Below are positions 32,609-42,055 of a DNA stretch of 42,083 bases, in pieces. The DNA comes from Atkinsonella hypoxylon (Eukaryota > Ascomycota > Sordariomycetes > Hypocreales > Clavicipitaceae), in contig JFHB01000245.1 in the NCBI GenBank assembly GCA_000729835.1, positions 1 through 42,083 of the forward strand, read 5' to 3'. Every line of letters begins with the position of its first letter. Position 1 is the stretch's first letter. The translations under genes and the position numbers were made by a program. A model generated the notes under the pieces. It saw only the letters and a list, made by a program, of their open reading frames with translations, made no database searches and was not told the DNA's origin.

Positions 32609-32821
32609 TCAAATATAAGCCATATGCCCTCCAAACGCCAGCAGCCAAATCTTGCCATAAATAGTGAATAAACTCCCTCTTAAATAAAAATTCGCCACCA
32701 GCCGCCCACGAGAAAGCCTGGTCTGAAATTTCGTAAAGTAGATCTTGTCAGCCTGACCTGAGGGATAGGGTATCAATTCTCCGTTGATGATTGGCTTCCG
32801 CTCACTCTTGGGGTGAGCCAT
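32609..32821 (-). CDS. Small hypothetical protein, C-terminal hydrophobic segment
   Basis: 70 codons in one exon, starting MAHPKSERKPIINGELIPYP, with a favourable AAAATCATGG start context. A Pro/Lys/Arg-rich N-terminus leads to a hydrophobic C-terminal stretch (about 46-70, with FTIYGKIWLLAFGG), which could be one membrane segment. It lies just downstream of NOP56 on the same strand. I do not recognise it. The N-terminal composition looks like a real protein rather than noise, but it may be an isolated chance reading. A small mitochondrial or ER membrane protein would fit. Confidence 0.4.
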   Translation of the reverse strand: MAHPKSERKPIINGELIPYPSGQADKIYFTKFQTRLSRGRLVANFYLRGSLFTIYGKIWLLAFGGHMAYI

Positions 32822-32897
32822 GATTTTGACCTATACCCCGCGTGAAATAAAGACTGTATAGAGGATTTCAGCAAAACCGCTTTGTTGAATGGAAATT

Positions 32898-34568
32898 CTA
32901 TTCGCCATCAGCTGCCTTGGACTTTCTCTTCTTCTTCTTCTTCTCGCCATCTTTTACAGGGACGGCTTCCTCCTCGTCGCGCTTGCGCTTCTTTTCCTTC
33001 TTTTCCTTCTTCTCTTTCTTCTCTTTCTTGTCCTTCTTGTCCTTCTTGTCCTTCTTCTCTTTCTTGGCGGAAGAGGGCTCGACGGCATTGGCCATCTCGT
33101 CGTCGCTGTCCTTATCAACACCGTTGCCAAGGACGGTCATGGCGGATTTCTAAACCATGTCAAGTTAGCCTTTCATTAAGAACGGTGTAAAACTTTCTAG
33201 TCGTGTTTTAAACATACCATGACTTCAGCGTTTGTAGGAGGCTTCTTGCCTGTAGCATAGAATTCCAGGCGGTCTTCAACCTGTTGCCTCAGAGCCTCAC
33301 CGAATCGGGTTGAGGGCTCCTCAGAGAAATTGTCGATTCTGCTAGCCATACTGCACTTGTTTGCGAGATATCTTGAAATGCGACCCTTGTTGCGCGTGGC
33401 AGCCTTGCCAATGAAGCTGCTGTGGTAGATCAGACCATACTTAGGGGTATTGCTCTTGCTCTTAAGGGCGCGAAAGAGGGCTTTCTCGGCGCCGAGAATC
33501 TGAAGTGTGGAGGCAGGGTATTTTGATAAGGTGGTGAGTGAGCCGGCGTGCGAAATTAGGCGGGCTGCGACAGGTGTACCGATCAAGGCTTGCAAGTTAG
33601 GCGCGACATGGCCCAACTTCTTCTCTAGGTAGGCAGAGGTGGTCTTGCGATTCTGAGCCTGCTGAACAACAGCCTCGGCGAATCCAGAAATAATCTCCAG
33701 GTCAGCAGGAGTGATGTCCAGACCCATGGAGACCTTGGCAGCGTCGATGATGGCCTGGGCCTTCTCACCGTCTTCTCCCAGAATGGCGGCAAGATCGTGC
33801 AGCCTTTCATCAGACAAGGTCTTCTTGTCGCCAATGGCAAGAACGAGCTTGGCATAGGTCAAGTTGTCAGAGACAATCTTGATCAGCTCGGGGAAGTGCC
33901 AGCCGTACCATTCGCGAACACGCATGAAGAACTGGTTGACGCCCTTGTCCTGGAAATCAATGGTGGCACTGGCCTGAATGATGTGGTTGTCGTTCTTTGT
34001 GACGCTGAACTTGACCTTGGCGCGGGAGTAGGCATGACCCATACCAAGACCAGCCTTTTCGATATCGCCGGGCTTCAAGTCCTTCAACAACTTGTCGGCA
34101 TGGAGACGGAGACCACGGATAACATCGCCAACAATATCAGAGGTGTCGGCGGTTTCGCAGGATAATCCAGGAAATTCGCTCTTGATGGCACCGGCAAGAT
34201 TCTTCTCGGAAACACCCAGGACGACCTTGGACTTCTTGCCACTCTTCGGGAGGTTGAGTTCGAGGACGGATTTGAGGTATTCGGAGACAATGCCTTCGGA
34301 AACCAGGTTGATATTCTCGAGCGCTTCGACATGGCCGCTGAGAGTTTACGAGTCAGCAAAAGGAGAGACCATTTCGCACCACCATAGTCTAAACCAACCG
34401 AAACGGGCTGAAATTGACCAGCTTGACCATCTTGCCAAACTTGGCGAGGTCATTCACGGCGGCCTGAGTTTCCTGCAGCTTCAATCCAACCGCATCGGAC
34501 TGGTGCACCACCTGGAAGAGGGCATAGCCCACAGGCGACTCGTAAAGAGCGTAATCGATATGTGACAT
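32898..34568 (-). CDS. nop56: Box C/D snoRNP core protein NOP56
   Basis: Nucleolar partner of NOP58, fibrillarin and SNU13 in rRNA 2'-O-methylation and pre-rRNA processing. Three exons: 34568-34399, 34337-33218 and 33149-32898, 513 residues. Introns are 61 and 68 nt (GTTGGT...TCAG and GTATGT...TTAG). The joins restore CG|C and phase 0. The N-terminal domain starts MSHIDYALYESPVGYALF. The coiled-coil and Nop domain includes MRVREWYGWHFPEL, the hallmark GAEKALFRALK and YHSSFIG. The C-terminal tail is an imperfect KKE/KKD repeat ending in KKKKKRKSKAADGE, as in other NOP56 proteins. The 61-68 nt introns are too short to host box C/D snoRNAs. An AAATTTTTT run near 34711 in the upstream region resembles the ribosome-biogenesis RRPE element. 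Confidence 0.95.
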
Positions 34569-35840
34569 GGTGCCTCGACCCCAAACACACCAATGCTTTG
34601 ACCGGCAGATTGGGCTTGGTGAGACGGGAGATGTTGTCGGTTCGCCGAGGCTTCTCAAGGGCAGACTTCTGTAACCACGACCAGTTGTTGCACTTGTTTT
34701 TCTTGGTCGAAATTTTTTTCTGCTGAGCTCGAGGCTCCGTGCACGGACCATCTGCCACCGCTGTGCCCAAACTCTCGTTGTGAGGCCATGTCACGTGGTG
34801 ATAGGTGGATAGATACGGAGTAGATAATAATTGCACCTCCTTTGCTCAACCAATGCATTTGGATTTAATCTTCAAGTATATTACTACAGCGGTCTAAGAT
34901 CCCTTGAAGGCCGATATCAGGCTAGGCCTGCTTACGACTAGTACAGCTCAATCAGGCGTCGGCTTGGGAGTGCCACTGCGATTTGACAGGACCTCGATCA
35001 ACCTCCATTTGCAATATCCCTTCCAGCCGTGCGGCGAACACTTGCCCACCAGCGGCCCCCTAGACACTGGAGATATCGAGGATAATAAATGCGTCCCAGT
35101 GTTCACCGTCAGTGGAGAAACCCGCAGCCCATGATTCTGTTATGAATCAATGCCAGACTGTGCTCTACTGGAAAGCTTACGATTGCTACCCCCTGCTTTG
35201 CTTGATGTGAGGGAGATGTATTGGAAGAAAAACTATAGCGCTAATTGTTGGTCAAATGAGGCGTAACTTGCATCGCGAGCCTCTGTTGCTCGTTGTACTC
35301 AGTCTGCTCACACGCACCAAGCACTAGGAGTAATTAAGCTCGCAATGTAATTCGTGCCTTTGTGGACCAACGGTCACGATATCTTCTTGGAATCCAGGAT
35401 GTATCTGCATGAGATCCCCTCCAGTACAACGTATGCCTTCAAGCTAATGAATGCTTTAATAGCATTATAGTCATTCACCAGGCCTGCAAGGGTAGACAAT
35501 ATGATATATTAACCACCTAGATGATATCCCAAACTTGAATGAAGCTCTCCGGGCTGCAGACGCCTGCCATTCCTCAAAGAAGAAGAATTCCAGCTCCCAG
35601 ATATGCTGCAACAATATGACACCAAAGTCAGCAGTGCTCGGGGCATCCATGTCCTTGCAAAACATCAAATTGTGGCCTGTGTTGGACGAAAGTTAAGCCA
35701 ATTGCTGAGCCGCTATTGCCATGTAGACTGTCGGATATGCCGGTTCTTCGGGACTCCATCTACTCTTCGACTGCTGCCCAGGCAAATCATGTCTCGAAGA
35801 AAGATTGAACGAACGGTCGCGCCTTCTCGATTTGACGATT
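34569..35840. promoter_or_regulatory. Intergenic region with NOP56 promoter
   Basis: The first 250 bases upstream of NOP56 hold the RRPE-like AAATTTTTT. The rest has only short readings (for example 34904-35134 and 35603-35884) without recognisable content. No RNA gene is seen. Confidence 0.45.
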
Positions 35841-36443
35841 TCAAATCGAATGCTTGCTCTGACGTTCACCGAGTGATTTCTTGATTAGGGCTCGTCGGAT
35901 TCTTTCAGCACCCATCTCATTGGATGCTGATAACTGCCTTAAAGCGCCCTCACTTCGCGCTCCACGAAGAGCCTTGCCTATGCTCCCTGTTATGCCTCGC
36001 ACCGATAACAGTCGACTTTGCAAGTCATCAGGTTGACCCAGCGCGCCAGCACCCAGGGAACCGTGTCTATTTCTCGCCAAGGATGGACTGGAAAAGCGGC
36101 CACCATTCTTGCCAGTCGCATAATTCATGGTCGCCGGTGGTTGAGGAACAGGCTCGTTAGCCTCGCATCTGACGGATACACGTGAAGGATTTCTTTTCAG
36201 AAGTCGTTGGAAGAAATAGCGAAGGCGGTATTTTCTCGAGAAGAGAGTCAACATTGTTTCTGTTTTGGTCGCAGATATTAGGGTTACTGTATGTATAACT
36301 TTGGTTTTCCCGCCCGCAGGACGAGAAACGAGTGTGTCGCTGGCTCTCGTCTTTATAAACATGGTACTGCTTCGTGAATGTAAGCCAAAGCATGCTTTTG
36401 CAGGTTCCGCTGGAAGGGCCTCAGAGTTCTGAAAGCCCTTCAA
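35841..36443 (-). CDS. Hypothetical basic protein, uncertain
   Basis: A 200-codon minus reading in ordinary-composition DNA, with an alternative internal start at 36254. The C-terminal half is rich in Ser, Arg, Gly and Leu (for example GSLGAGALGQPDD and GSIGKALRGARSEGALRQL). No domain, signal peptide or membrane segment is seen, and no relative is recognised. Length alone makes chance less likely but not excluded. It lies downstream of the chitinase on the same strand. Confidence 0.3.
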   Translation of the reverse strand: MKGFQNSEALPAEPAKACFGLHSRSSTMFIKTRASDTLVSRPAGGKTKVIHTVTLISATKTETMLTLFSRKYRLRYFFQRLLKRNPSRVSVRCEANEPVPQPPATMNYATGKNGGRFSSPSLARNRHGSLGAGALGQPDDLQSRLLSVRGITGSIGKALRGARSEGALRQLSASNEMGAERIRRALIKKSLGERQSKHSI

Positions 36444-36993
36444 ACGGTAACGTCAAATTCATGGCAGAACTTTCTGTGACTGCATGCCCGATCCAATTCA
36501 TCGCATGGCTCAAAATTGACGTTCGCAACCACTTTTGTGATAAGATACAAAGGCTGGAAATCAGCGCGCTGTTCGGACAAAGCGCATGTTCAACACTGTT
36601 TCTCAATGTGTTGCGCGGCAGGCTGAGATGACCACATGCGAAACGTGGTGCGCAACGCATAAAATAATTCGAGTGCATACTTCTTGCTTTTTAAGAGCAT
36701 TTCTACTACATGAAAGTGGTAGAATTTGTTCCTGTTCTGTTGTTTTCTCTGTAATTTTTCTTTGTGGTTCCAAATATACCGAAGGTGTGAATGTCAGGCA
36801 AAGGCGCACAAAACGATCATTGTTGCTCGGCATCATTACCGCCCATGCCGTCCAGCAGTGAATAGCAGGACGGGGGTCCACATCGCTCGGGGCCATTCCA
36901 TTTTTTCTTACGTCTATTTAGCGAAGTGTTATTCTCAAACTAGTCAACGGTTGAAGAATACACATTCTAGGCGATAGATGCCAGGCCCATTCC
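36444..36993. other. Intergenic region
   Basis: 3' flank of the chitinase (-). Only short overlapping readings; nothing recognised. Confidence 0.5.
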
Positions 36994-38499
36994 TCAATTA
37001 TCTGGGAAGCCGTTGCGGAGGTTATCGTACTTCGTCTCTGGGTACGCGATACAATTGTCCCGCTTCTGGAGATTTCCTTCAAATGCGTCCACAACAGTCG
37101 AAATCAGACTATCCGCACCAGACTTGTCACCACTACTCTCCCACCACATGGCACCGCCCAGCCCCTTCTCTTTGATATACTCTGCCTTAGCCTTGGCCAC
37201 GAGGGGCGTGTCGTAGCTCACAAGCCTTCTTCGAGTCGCATTGTAGCAGTAGCTTGCCTGTGCTTTCTCGTCATAAAATTCCTTTGATTTTTGTAGAGGA
37301 AGTTTCTTGTAGTCCCAAACGCCCTTTTCCCAGTTGCCTCCATCAGCACCCTGAAATGGCTTCCCCAAGCCGTCCGTATTGTCAAATGCACGCCCGTATA
37401 GAGGCATACCAACAACTATCTTGCAGGGAGCAACCCCATGGCTTATGTAGTAGTCAACAGCTGCGCTGGTGGAGAAGGGCGTGGAAGAATCGCCAGTTGG
37501 GTACAGGTTTGCCTGATGGCCGCTAAGCTGATCCCATGATCCGGCGTAGTCGTAGGCCATCAAGTTCCAAAAGTCCAGGTATTGATCCATTTCTGGCATA
37601 AGCAACTTTTCATAATTGGTGGGGCCGGCTGGGCAGGCCACGGTTAGTTCGAAGTGGTAGTTGTTTGCTGACCTTGCGGCGTAGTTGTCTAATTCCTGTC
37701 GCACAGCAGCCAGGAGGGCGATATAATTCTGCGCTTCTTCTTGGTTCTGAGCATACTCCCAATCAATATCAATACCGTCGAACCCAAGATTCATGAGCAG
37801 TTCAACACAGGACTTGGCAAATGTTTCCCTGCCTTGCGGAGTACTTGCTGGACCCTTGAAGTTGGCGCTGTAAGTCCAGCCGCCAATGGACAACAGCACC
37901 TTGAGGTTGCGGTTGCGCTTCTTCAAAAGATTAAATTGTTTGAGACATCCGTACAGGTTGTTTCCAGTATCCTTCCAAGAATCACCTTCCCAGTGGATAT
38001 CAGTGTCGGACCAGGGGTCTGTTAAATGTCTGCCTTTGAATTAGTTCCGAATAGCTCACCTATTTGTTTACAAGGCTGAAACCTACACTTCTCCAGTATC
38101 ACTCCTGACGTTGGCGAACGCATAAAGGATATGCGTAAGCTTTTCGACCGGAAGGTCTTGGGGACGGTGTTTCCGACCATAGATGGCCCTACGAAATTGT
38201 AATTAGCTTAAGTGCCGCATTCCGGATAAAATGGGGCGGACTTGCCAGTTTACAAAATAAGCTACAGTTCGATAACCGTCCTGTCCCATCTTCTCAGGTT
38301 TAAAAGGTGCTTCAAAAGACACGTTTTCCTGTGAAGTTCGGGAAAAGTACAGCAAGAGAGGAACAAAGGTAGCGAGTAAGATTATAAAGCCGGCGGAGCT
38401 TGATCGAGCTGACGAGGTAGTCGACTCGAGATGATTAGCCTCGAAGACGGTAATGCAAAGTCGGGTGAAATTGGATGGATAACTAAAGCTGAATCGCAC
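36994..38499 (-). CDS. GH18 chitinase with N-terminal membrane anchor
   Basis: Endochitinase of the fungal 42-kDa type, cleaving beta-1,4-GlcNAc chains. Three exons: 38499-38246, 38188-38087 and 38029-36994, 463 residues. Intron 1 (57 nt) must use a GC donor: GCAAGT...CGTAG joins TG|G to continue YFVNW into AIYGRKHRP, and no GT donor keeps the frame. Intron 2 (57 nt) is GTAGGT...GGCAG. The catalytic block FDGIDIDWEY is complete, with proton-donor Glu at about residue 210. SIGGWTYS and MAYDYAGSW are also present. The protein ends YPETKYDNLRNGFPDN. Instead of a normal signal peptide, the N-terminus has about 36 residues and then a hydrophobic segment (GFIILLATFVPLLLYF). It may be a signal anchor or a late-cleaved signal. 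Roles in wall remodelling or in attacking chitin are both possible. Confidence 0.9.
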
Positions 38500-39319
38500 T
38501 AGTTGGTACAGAAAAACGGGGCAAAGTTCACGACGATTCGAGCGATTTGTAGGCTGCGGCTCACCAGTTTCATGGAGGTGGTTCGTTGCGAATGAGGTGA
38601 TGACAGGTACGAGATTAGCTCAGTCGAAGCAATCGGAGGTTTAACTAGGTACTTAGGTATGTTGGTCGAGAGGAGTACGTAAACACGCAGCAACGGATTT
38701 TTGATTACGCAGCAGCAACTATGCCTAGAGTGGAAGAATAGTGGGGGCTTTAACTTAAATTGTAGAGACAATCTAATAACTTAGAGGTTACACTTGTTAA
38801 AGGCCTAAGTTATAGACATCTTAATGAATTTTTTTTTTTAAAAAAGAATAGTAGTAATTATGATTAAAATTATTAAATAAGAAAGCTTTAAGTAATAGAT
38901 GCAGCTTGTAGAGAGTGCTATAAATAGGGGTTTTACTGGTTAGGTCTCTTGACACCTAGTACAAGAGACAGTGAAGTACTTCTCCTAGTAAAATCCGCGC
39001 AAAAATACTTGCTGCTACGTGTTCTAAAATCTGTTACTGCATGTTTACGTACTGTGCGGCAGGTCTGTAATGCTGATACAGGGATATCTAGGGATTCCTA
39101 CGTTACTTATTCTCGAATGAGCTTGGGCAATGTACAGTACTAGATCATATTAGTTGAGCGACTGCAATTGCTTTTGAGTGCGGTAAGGCACCAGCTAGGT
39201 CGAATAACACGCGATCAAGAGTACTTGGATACATGCAAAGCCCACTATGGTAAGTATTAATTATTGTAGTCTGTATTCCGTATTCCGTACTCCATAGCAG
39301 GATTGATGGGCAATAGAGT
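38500..39319. other. Chitinase upstream region with AT-rich patch
   Basis: 38740-38920 is AT-rich, like mild RIP or repeat remains. 38929-38996 can fold into a hairpin (see findings). A TATAAATA lies at 38919-38926. Readings here are short and unsupported. Confidence 0.5.
38929..38996. repeat. Nested inverted repeats, hairpin-forming
   Basis: Outer arms GGTTTTACTGG (38929-38939) and CCTAGTAAAATCC (38984-38996) pair with one bulge and one G-T. Inner arms GTCTCTTG (38944-38951) and CAAGAGAC (38962-38969) pair perfectly over a 10-base loop. It may be a small transposon remnant or a structured RNA, but it is too short to decide. Confidence 0.6.
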
Positions 39320-39353
39320 TCCGCTTATTGATATGCTTAAGTTCAGCGGGTAT
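39320..39353 (-). pseudogene. Isolated 28S rRNA 5'-end fragment
   Basis: The minus strand reads ATACCCGCTGAACTTAAGC followed by ATATCAATAAGCGGA. These 34 bases match the universal fungal start of 28S rRNA (the ITS4 primer region). Just after it the sequence diverges (AACTCT instead of GGAAAA), so the gene does not continue. The about 200 bases before it on the minus strand are GC-rich and could be a diverged ITS2, but no 5.8S is visible. It is a fragment, not a functional rRNA gene. Confidence 0.7.
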
Positions 39354-39904
39354 AACTTAGCTGCCGATTGCTTCTAGAAATGCCGAGGCTGCACCAATGC
39401 GTCTTAACACGCGCCGATTGCGCCTTGGACCCATCCGCCGCGGAATCCGGAGCCAATCTCCGGGATCCACAGGGATGCGCTCTGGCCCCAACCCCTGGAT
39501 TATTTTACCAAGATACGAGCCCCACTATTCGCCGCTGCTAGGTCCCAGAATTTAAGCCGAAACTGGAGGCAACCACGTCCGATTCAGGAGGGGAAACGCT
39601 GCTGATTCGTGACTCAAGCGGGAGAATGGAGCTCGAGTAAACCTTCTTAGAGTGCCTAATCTAGCATCTCCGCATCTTTAATCAAACACTTCAGCCAAGC
39701 CAGTGTAGGTTCCGTCTATACGGAATAGTTAAAGGGGACCTGATAGAAGACCCCTGATGAGCACGTAGTCTGCAAAGAACGAGAGTTATCGAGATCATAC
39801 TCCTGTAACTCGGGATTCAATACTCGCTGGTGTCATTACCAACAGTGCTGTGTGCACAATGCGTACATCCCAGCTGTAATTGAACGATAATAGTTGCGTG
39901 CACG
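39354..39904. other. GC-rich region of unknown origin upstream of DUF885 gene
   Basis: 39380-39600 is GC-rich and structured-looking, unlike its neighbours. It may be rDNA spacer-derived. A direct repeat GTGCAC(A/G)ATGCGT occurs near 39852-39864 and 39898-39910, the second just before and over the next start codon. No coding potential is seen. Confidence 0.45.
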
Positions 39905-41659
39905 ATGCGTGCCTCTTTCTTTTTCTACCTGCACCTTACGTGCACCCTGACAGCCTCGGCAAGGACGCTGTTTCCCAAATCCAGCAGCGATGCGTCAGAG
40001 TCCATGGCAGACAAGAATCGAAGAGTCGGGGCTGATATCACGGACATCCTGACATACTACAGCATTTCCATCTCGCCCACCAGACAGGCCAGACTGACTC
40101 GGTACTACAACGATGAACTAGACTCGCTCCACTCCATCAACTTTGATGCCCTCAATCAGGATGACCGCGTCGACTACCTTCTGCTCCGCAACGTTCTCAT
40201 CCAGGGCAAGTCGCAAGTCGAGGCCGACAAGGCCGCGTATCCGCAGCTCGAGCCCTTGCTCCCTTTTGCCAAAACCATAATCAGCTTGTGCGAGGACCGA
40301 GAGCGCGTCGAGCCCATTCAGGCACAGTCCGTTGCCGCTCAGCTGAGCGAGGTGAAGAACGCTGTCAGCAAGATTCACGCCGAGGTCGAGGGTGGCAATG
40401 TGACGGCGAGTAAAACAAACGCCTACAAGGCATCCAAGATCGTCGCTGAGCTACGGGATGAACTGGCCGAAATGGACAAGTTCTACTCGACTTATGATCC
40501 GCAGTTCGATTGGTGGGCCACGACGGACTGGAAGGCTGCCGATGGCGCGTTGGAAAAGTACATTGCCCTCGTGCGAAGCAAATTGGCCGGCATGAAGCCC
40601 GATGGCACCAGAGACATCATAGGAGAGCCGATCGGACGGAAAGGCCTCCTCCGCGAGCTCAAAGCCGAGGTCATTGCCTACAGCCCTGAAGAGCTGATCC
40701 AAATCGCGGAGGAACACTTGAAATGGTGTGAGAAGCAAATGCGAAACGCATCCGAGGAACTCGGCTTCGGCTCCGACTGGAAAAAGGCCCTCGAACACGT
40801 CAAGTCGCAGTTCGTGCCGCCCGGGGAACAGCCTCAGCTCGTCAAGAAGCTCGCGCGCGAAGCCACCGATTTTGTCCGCAACAAAAGTCTCATCACGGTG
40901 CCGCCCCTGGCGGACGAGACGTACCGCACCTTCATGATACCCGCGGATCGGCAGAAAGTCGCGCCCGTCTTCTATGGCGGCTCCAGTATCCAGATAGCCT
41001 ATCCCACCAACGACATGCCGTACGAGCTGAAGCAAATGGTGATGCGAAGCAACAATCGGTACTTTGCACGCGCGACTGTCTTCCACGAGCTCATTCCGGG
41101 CCATCGGCTCCAGTCCTTTCAGGAAATTCGGCATAGGAGCGATCGTCTGATCTACTCTACGCCCTTCTTCGTAGAAGGATGGGCCGTGTACTGGGAGATT
41201 TATCTCTGGCAGCGCGGTGACTTCTTCATCACGCCCGAGGACCGCATCGGCACATTGTTTTGGCGGATGCATCGCTGCGCACGAATCATCTTGACTATGA
41301 AGTTCCACCTGGGCAAGATGGAGCCGCAGGAGGCCATTGATGCGTTGGTCAGCCAGATTGGCCATGAGCGATCAGCGGCCGAGGGCGAGGTGAGGAGGTG
41401 GCTGAACGGGGATTATGGCCCTCTTTACCAGATTGCGTACCTGACGGGTGCCTTTCAGGTGCTTGAGCTGAGAAGGGAGGTGCTCGGGTCGGGCAAGATG
41501 ACCGAGAAGGCATTCCATGACAGGATACTGACATTGGGGCCCATTGCAATTGAGTTTGTACGCGCGCTTATCCTGAACAAGGGGTTGACGGCAGACTATG
41601 AGGCTGAATGGAAGTTTTACGGGGACGTCAAGAAGAAGTCGGAGTCACACGTAGCATAA
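39905..41659 (+). CDS. Secreted DUF885-family zinc hydrolase
   Basis: 584 residues, single exon, starting MRASFFFYLHLTCTLTASA, a signal peptide with cleavage likely near residue 19-20. The zinc motif region reads ATVFHELIPGHRLQSFQE at about 394-411 and is followed by FVEGWAVYWE (about 424-433). This is the HExxPGH...EGW layout of DUF885. His-Glu and His, plus the downstream Glu, are the likely metal ligands and catalytic residues. The family is mostly annotated as unknown function or peptidase-like, so substrate is not known. The sequence is helical and charged between domains. No intron is needed. The ATG sits inside the second copy of the GTGCACGATGCGT repeat, which supports neither a different nor an alternative start. 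Confidence 0.85.
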   Translation: MRASFFFYLHLTCTLTASARTLFPKSSSDASESMADKNRRVGADITDILTYYSISISPTRQARLTRYYNDELDSLHSINFDALNQDDRVDYLLLRNVLIQGKSQVEADKAAYPQLEPLLPFAKTIISLCEDRERVEPIQAQSVAAQLSEVKNAVSKIHAEVEGGNVTASKTNAYKASKIVAELRDELAEMDKFYSTYDPQFDWWATTDWKAADGALEKYIALVRSKLAGMKPDGTRDIIGEPIGRKGLLRELKAEVIAYSPEELIQIAEEHLKWCEKQMRNASEELGFGSDWKKALEHVKSQFVPPGEQPQLVKKLAREATDFVRNKSLITVPPLADETYRTFMIPADRQKVAPVFYGGSSIQIAYPTNDMPYELKQMVMRSNNRYFARATVFHELIPGHRLQSFQEIRHRSDRLIYSTPFFVEGWAVYWEIYLWQRGDFFITPEDRIGTLFWRMHRCARIILTMKFHLGKMEPQEAIDALVSQIGHERSAAEGEVRRWLNGDYGPLYQIAYLTGAFQVLELRREVLGSGKMTEKAFHDRILTLGPIAIEFVRALILNKGLTADYEAEWKFYGDVKKKSESHVA

Positions 41660-41834
41660 ACAGCTGCATTATATTGGCCCACGAGGTAGGAAATATAACA
41701 AACGCTGCCAATAGTATATTGCCCAAAATACAAGGTCGACTGTATCGTTACCAGGCATGCCATCATGTCGTTCAAGTCGTTCAAAAAATCATGCATCCCC
41801 GACGGCCCGCTCCGACGGCCCAAAACCCTCCTCC
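41660..41834. other. Convergent 3' region
   Basis: Shared 3' flank of the DUF885 gene (+) and the partial minus-strand gene. No feature seen. Confidence 0.45.
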
Positions 41835-41998
41835 TCATTTCTTCTTCTCAGACCGGCGCCGCGGGATGCAATTCTCTTCTCCTGGCTTAGGCGGTACGCC
41901 CCAAGTCTCGATGACCTTGCCTGTTGAAGTGACCTTGGTGACGAGCTGTGGCGAGCCGCAGTATACGCTTCCACAGTATTGACTGCCGGGTCCTCGGA
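41835..41998 (-). CDS. Probable last exon of a gene running off the right edge
   Basis: The minus strand has a 3' splice site ACGTAG before 41998, with a GCTAAT branch and a pyrimidine tract. It then reads RGPGSQYCGSVYCGSPQLV, a Gly/Pro/Lys middle, and ends ENCIPRRRSEKKK before a TGA at 41835-41837. The reading looks coding (three Cys, ordered composition), but no family is recognised. Upstream exons would lie beyond 42083. The poly-A/poly-T tract at the end of the window may be in its intron. Confidence 0.4.
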
Positions 41999-42055
41999 CT
42001 ACGTGCAAGCAAAAAGGGATTCAATTAGCATGCCATTGCCATTGCCATATTTATT

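Noticed and set aside
38499..38771. 90-codon minus reading upstream of chitinase
   Set aside because: Lies in the chitinase promoter/leader; no family resemblance and no in-phase join needed.
39731..39785. Hammerhead-ribozyme-like CTGATGAG with a GCA...TGC stem and an AGGGG/CCCCT stem before it
   Set aside because: The core after stem II reads AAAG instead of GAAA, and no third stem or cleavage site pairs convincingly.
40451..41365. 304-codon minus reading inside the DUF885 gene
   Set aside because: Antisense shadow; codon pattern follows the plus-strand gene.
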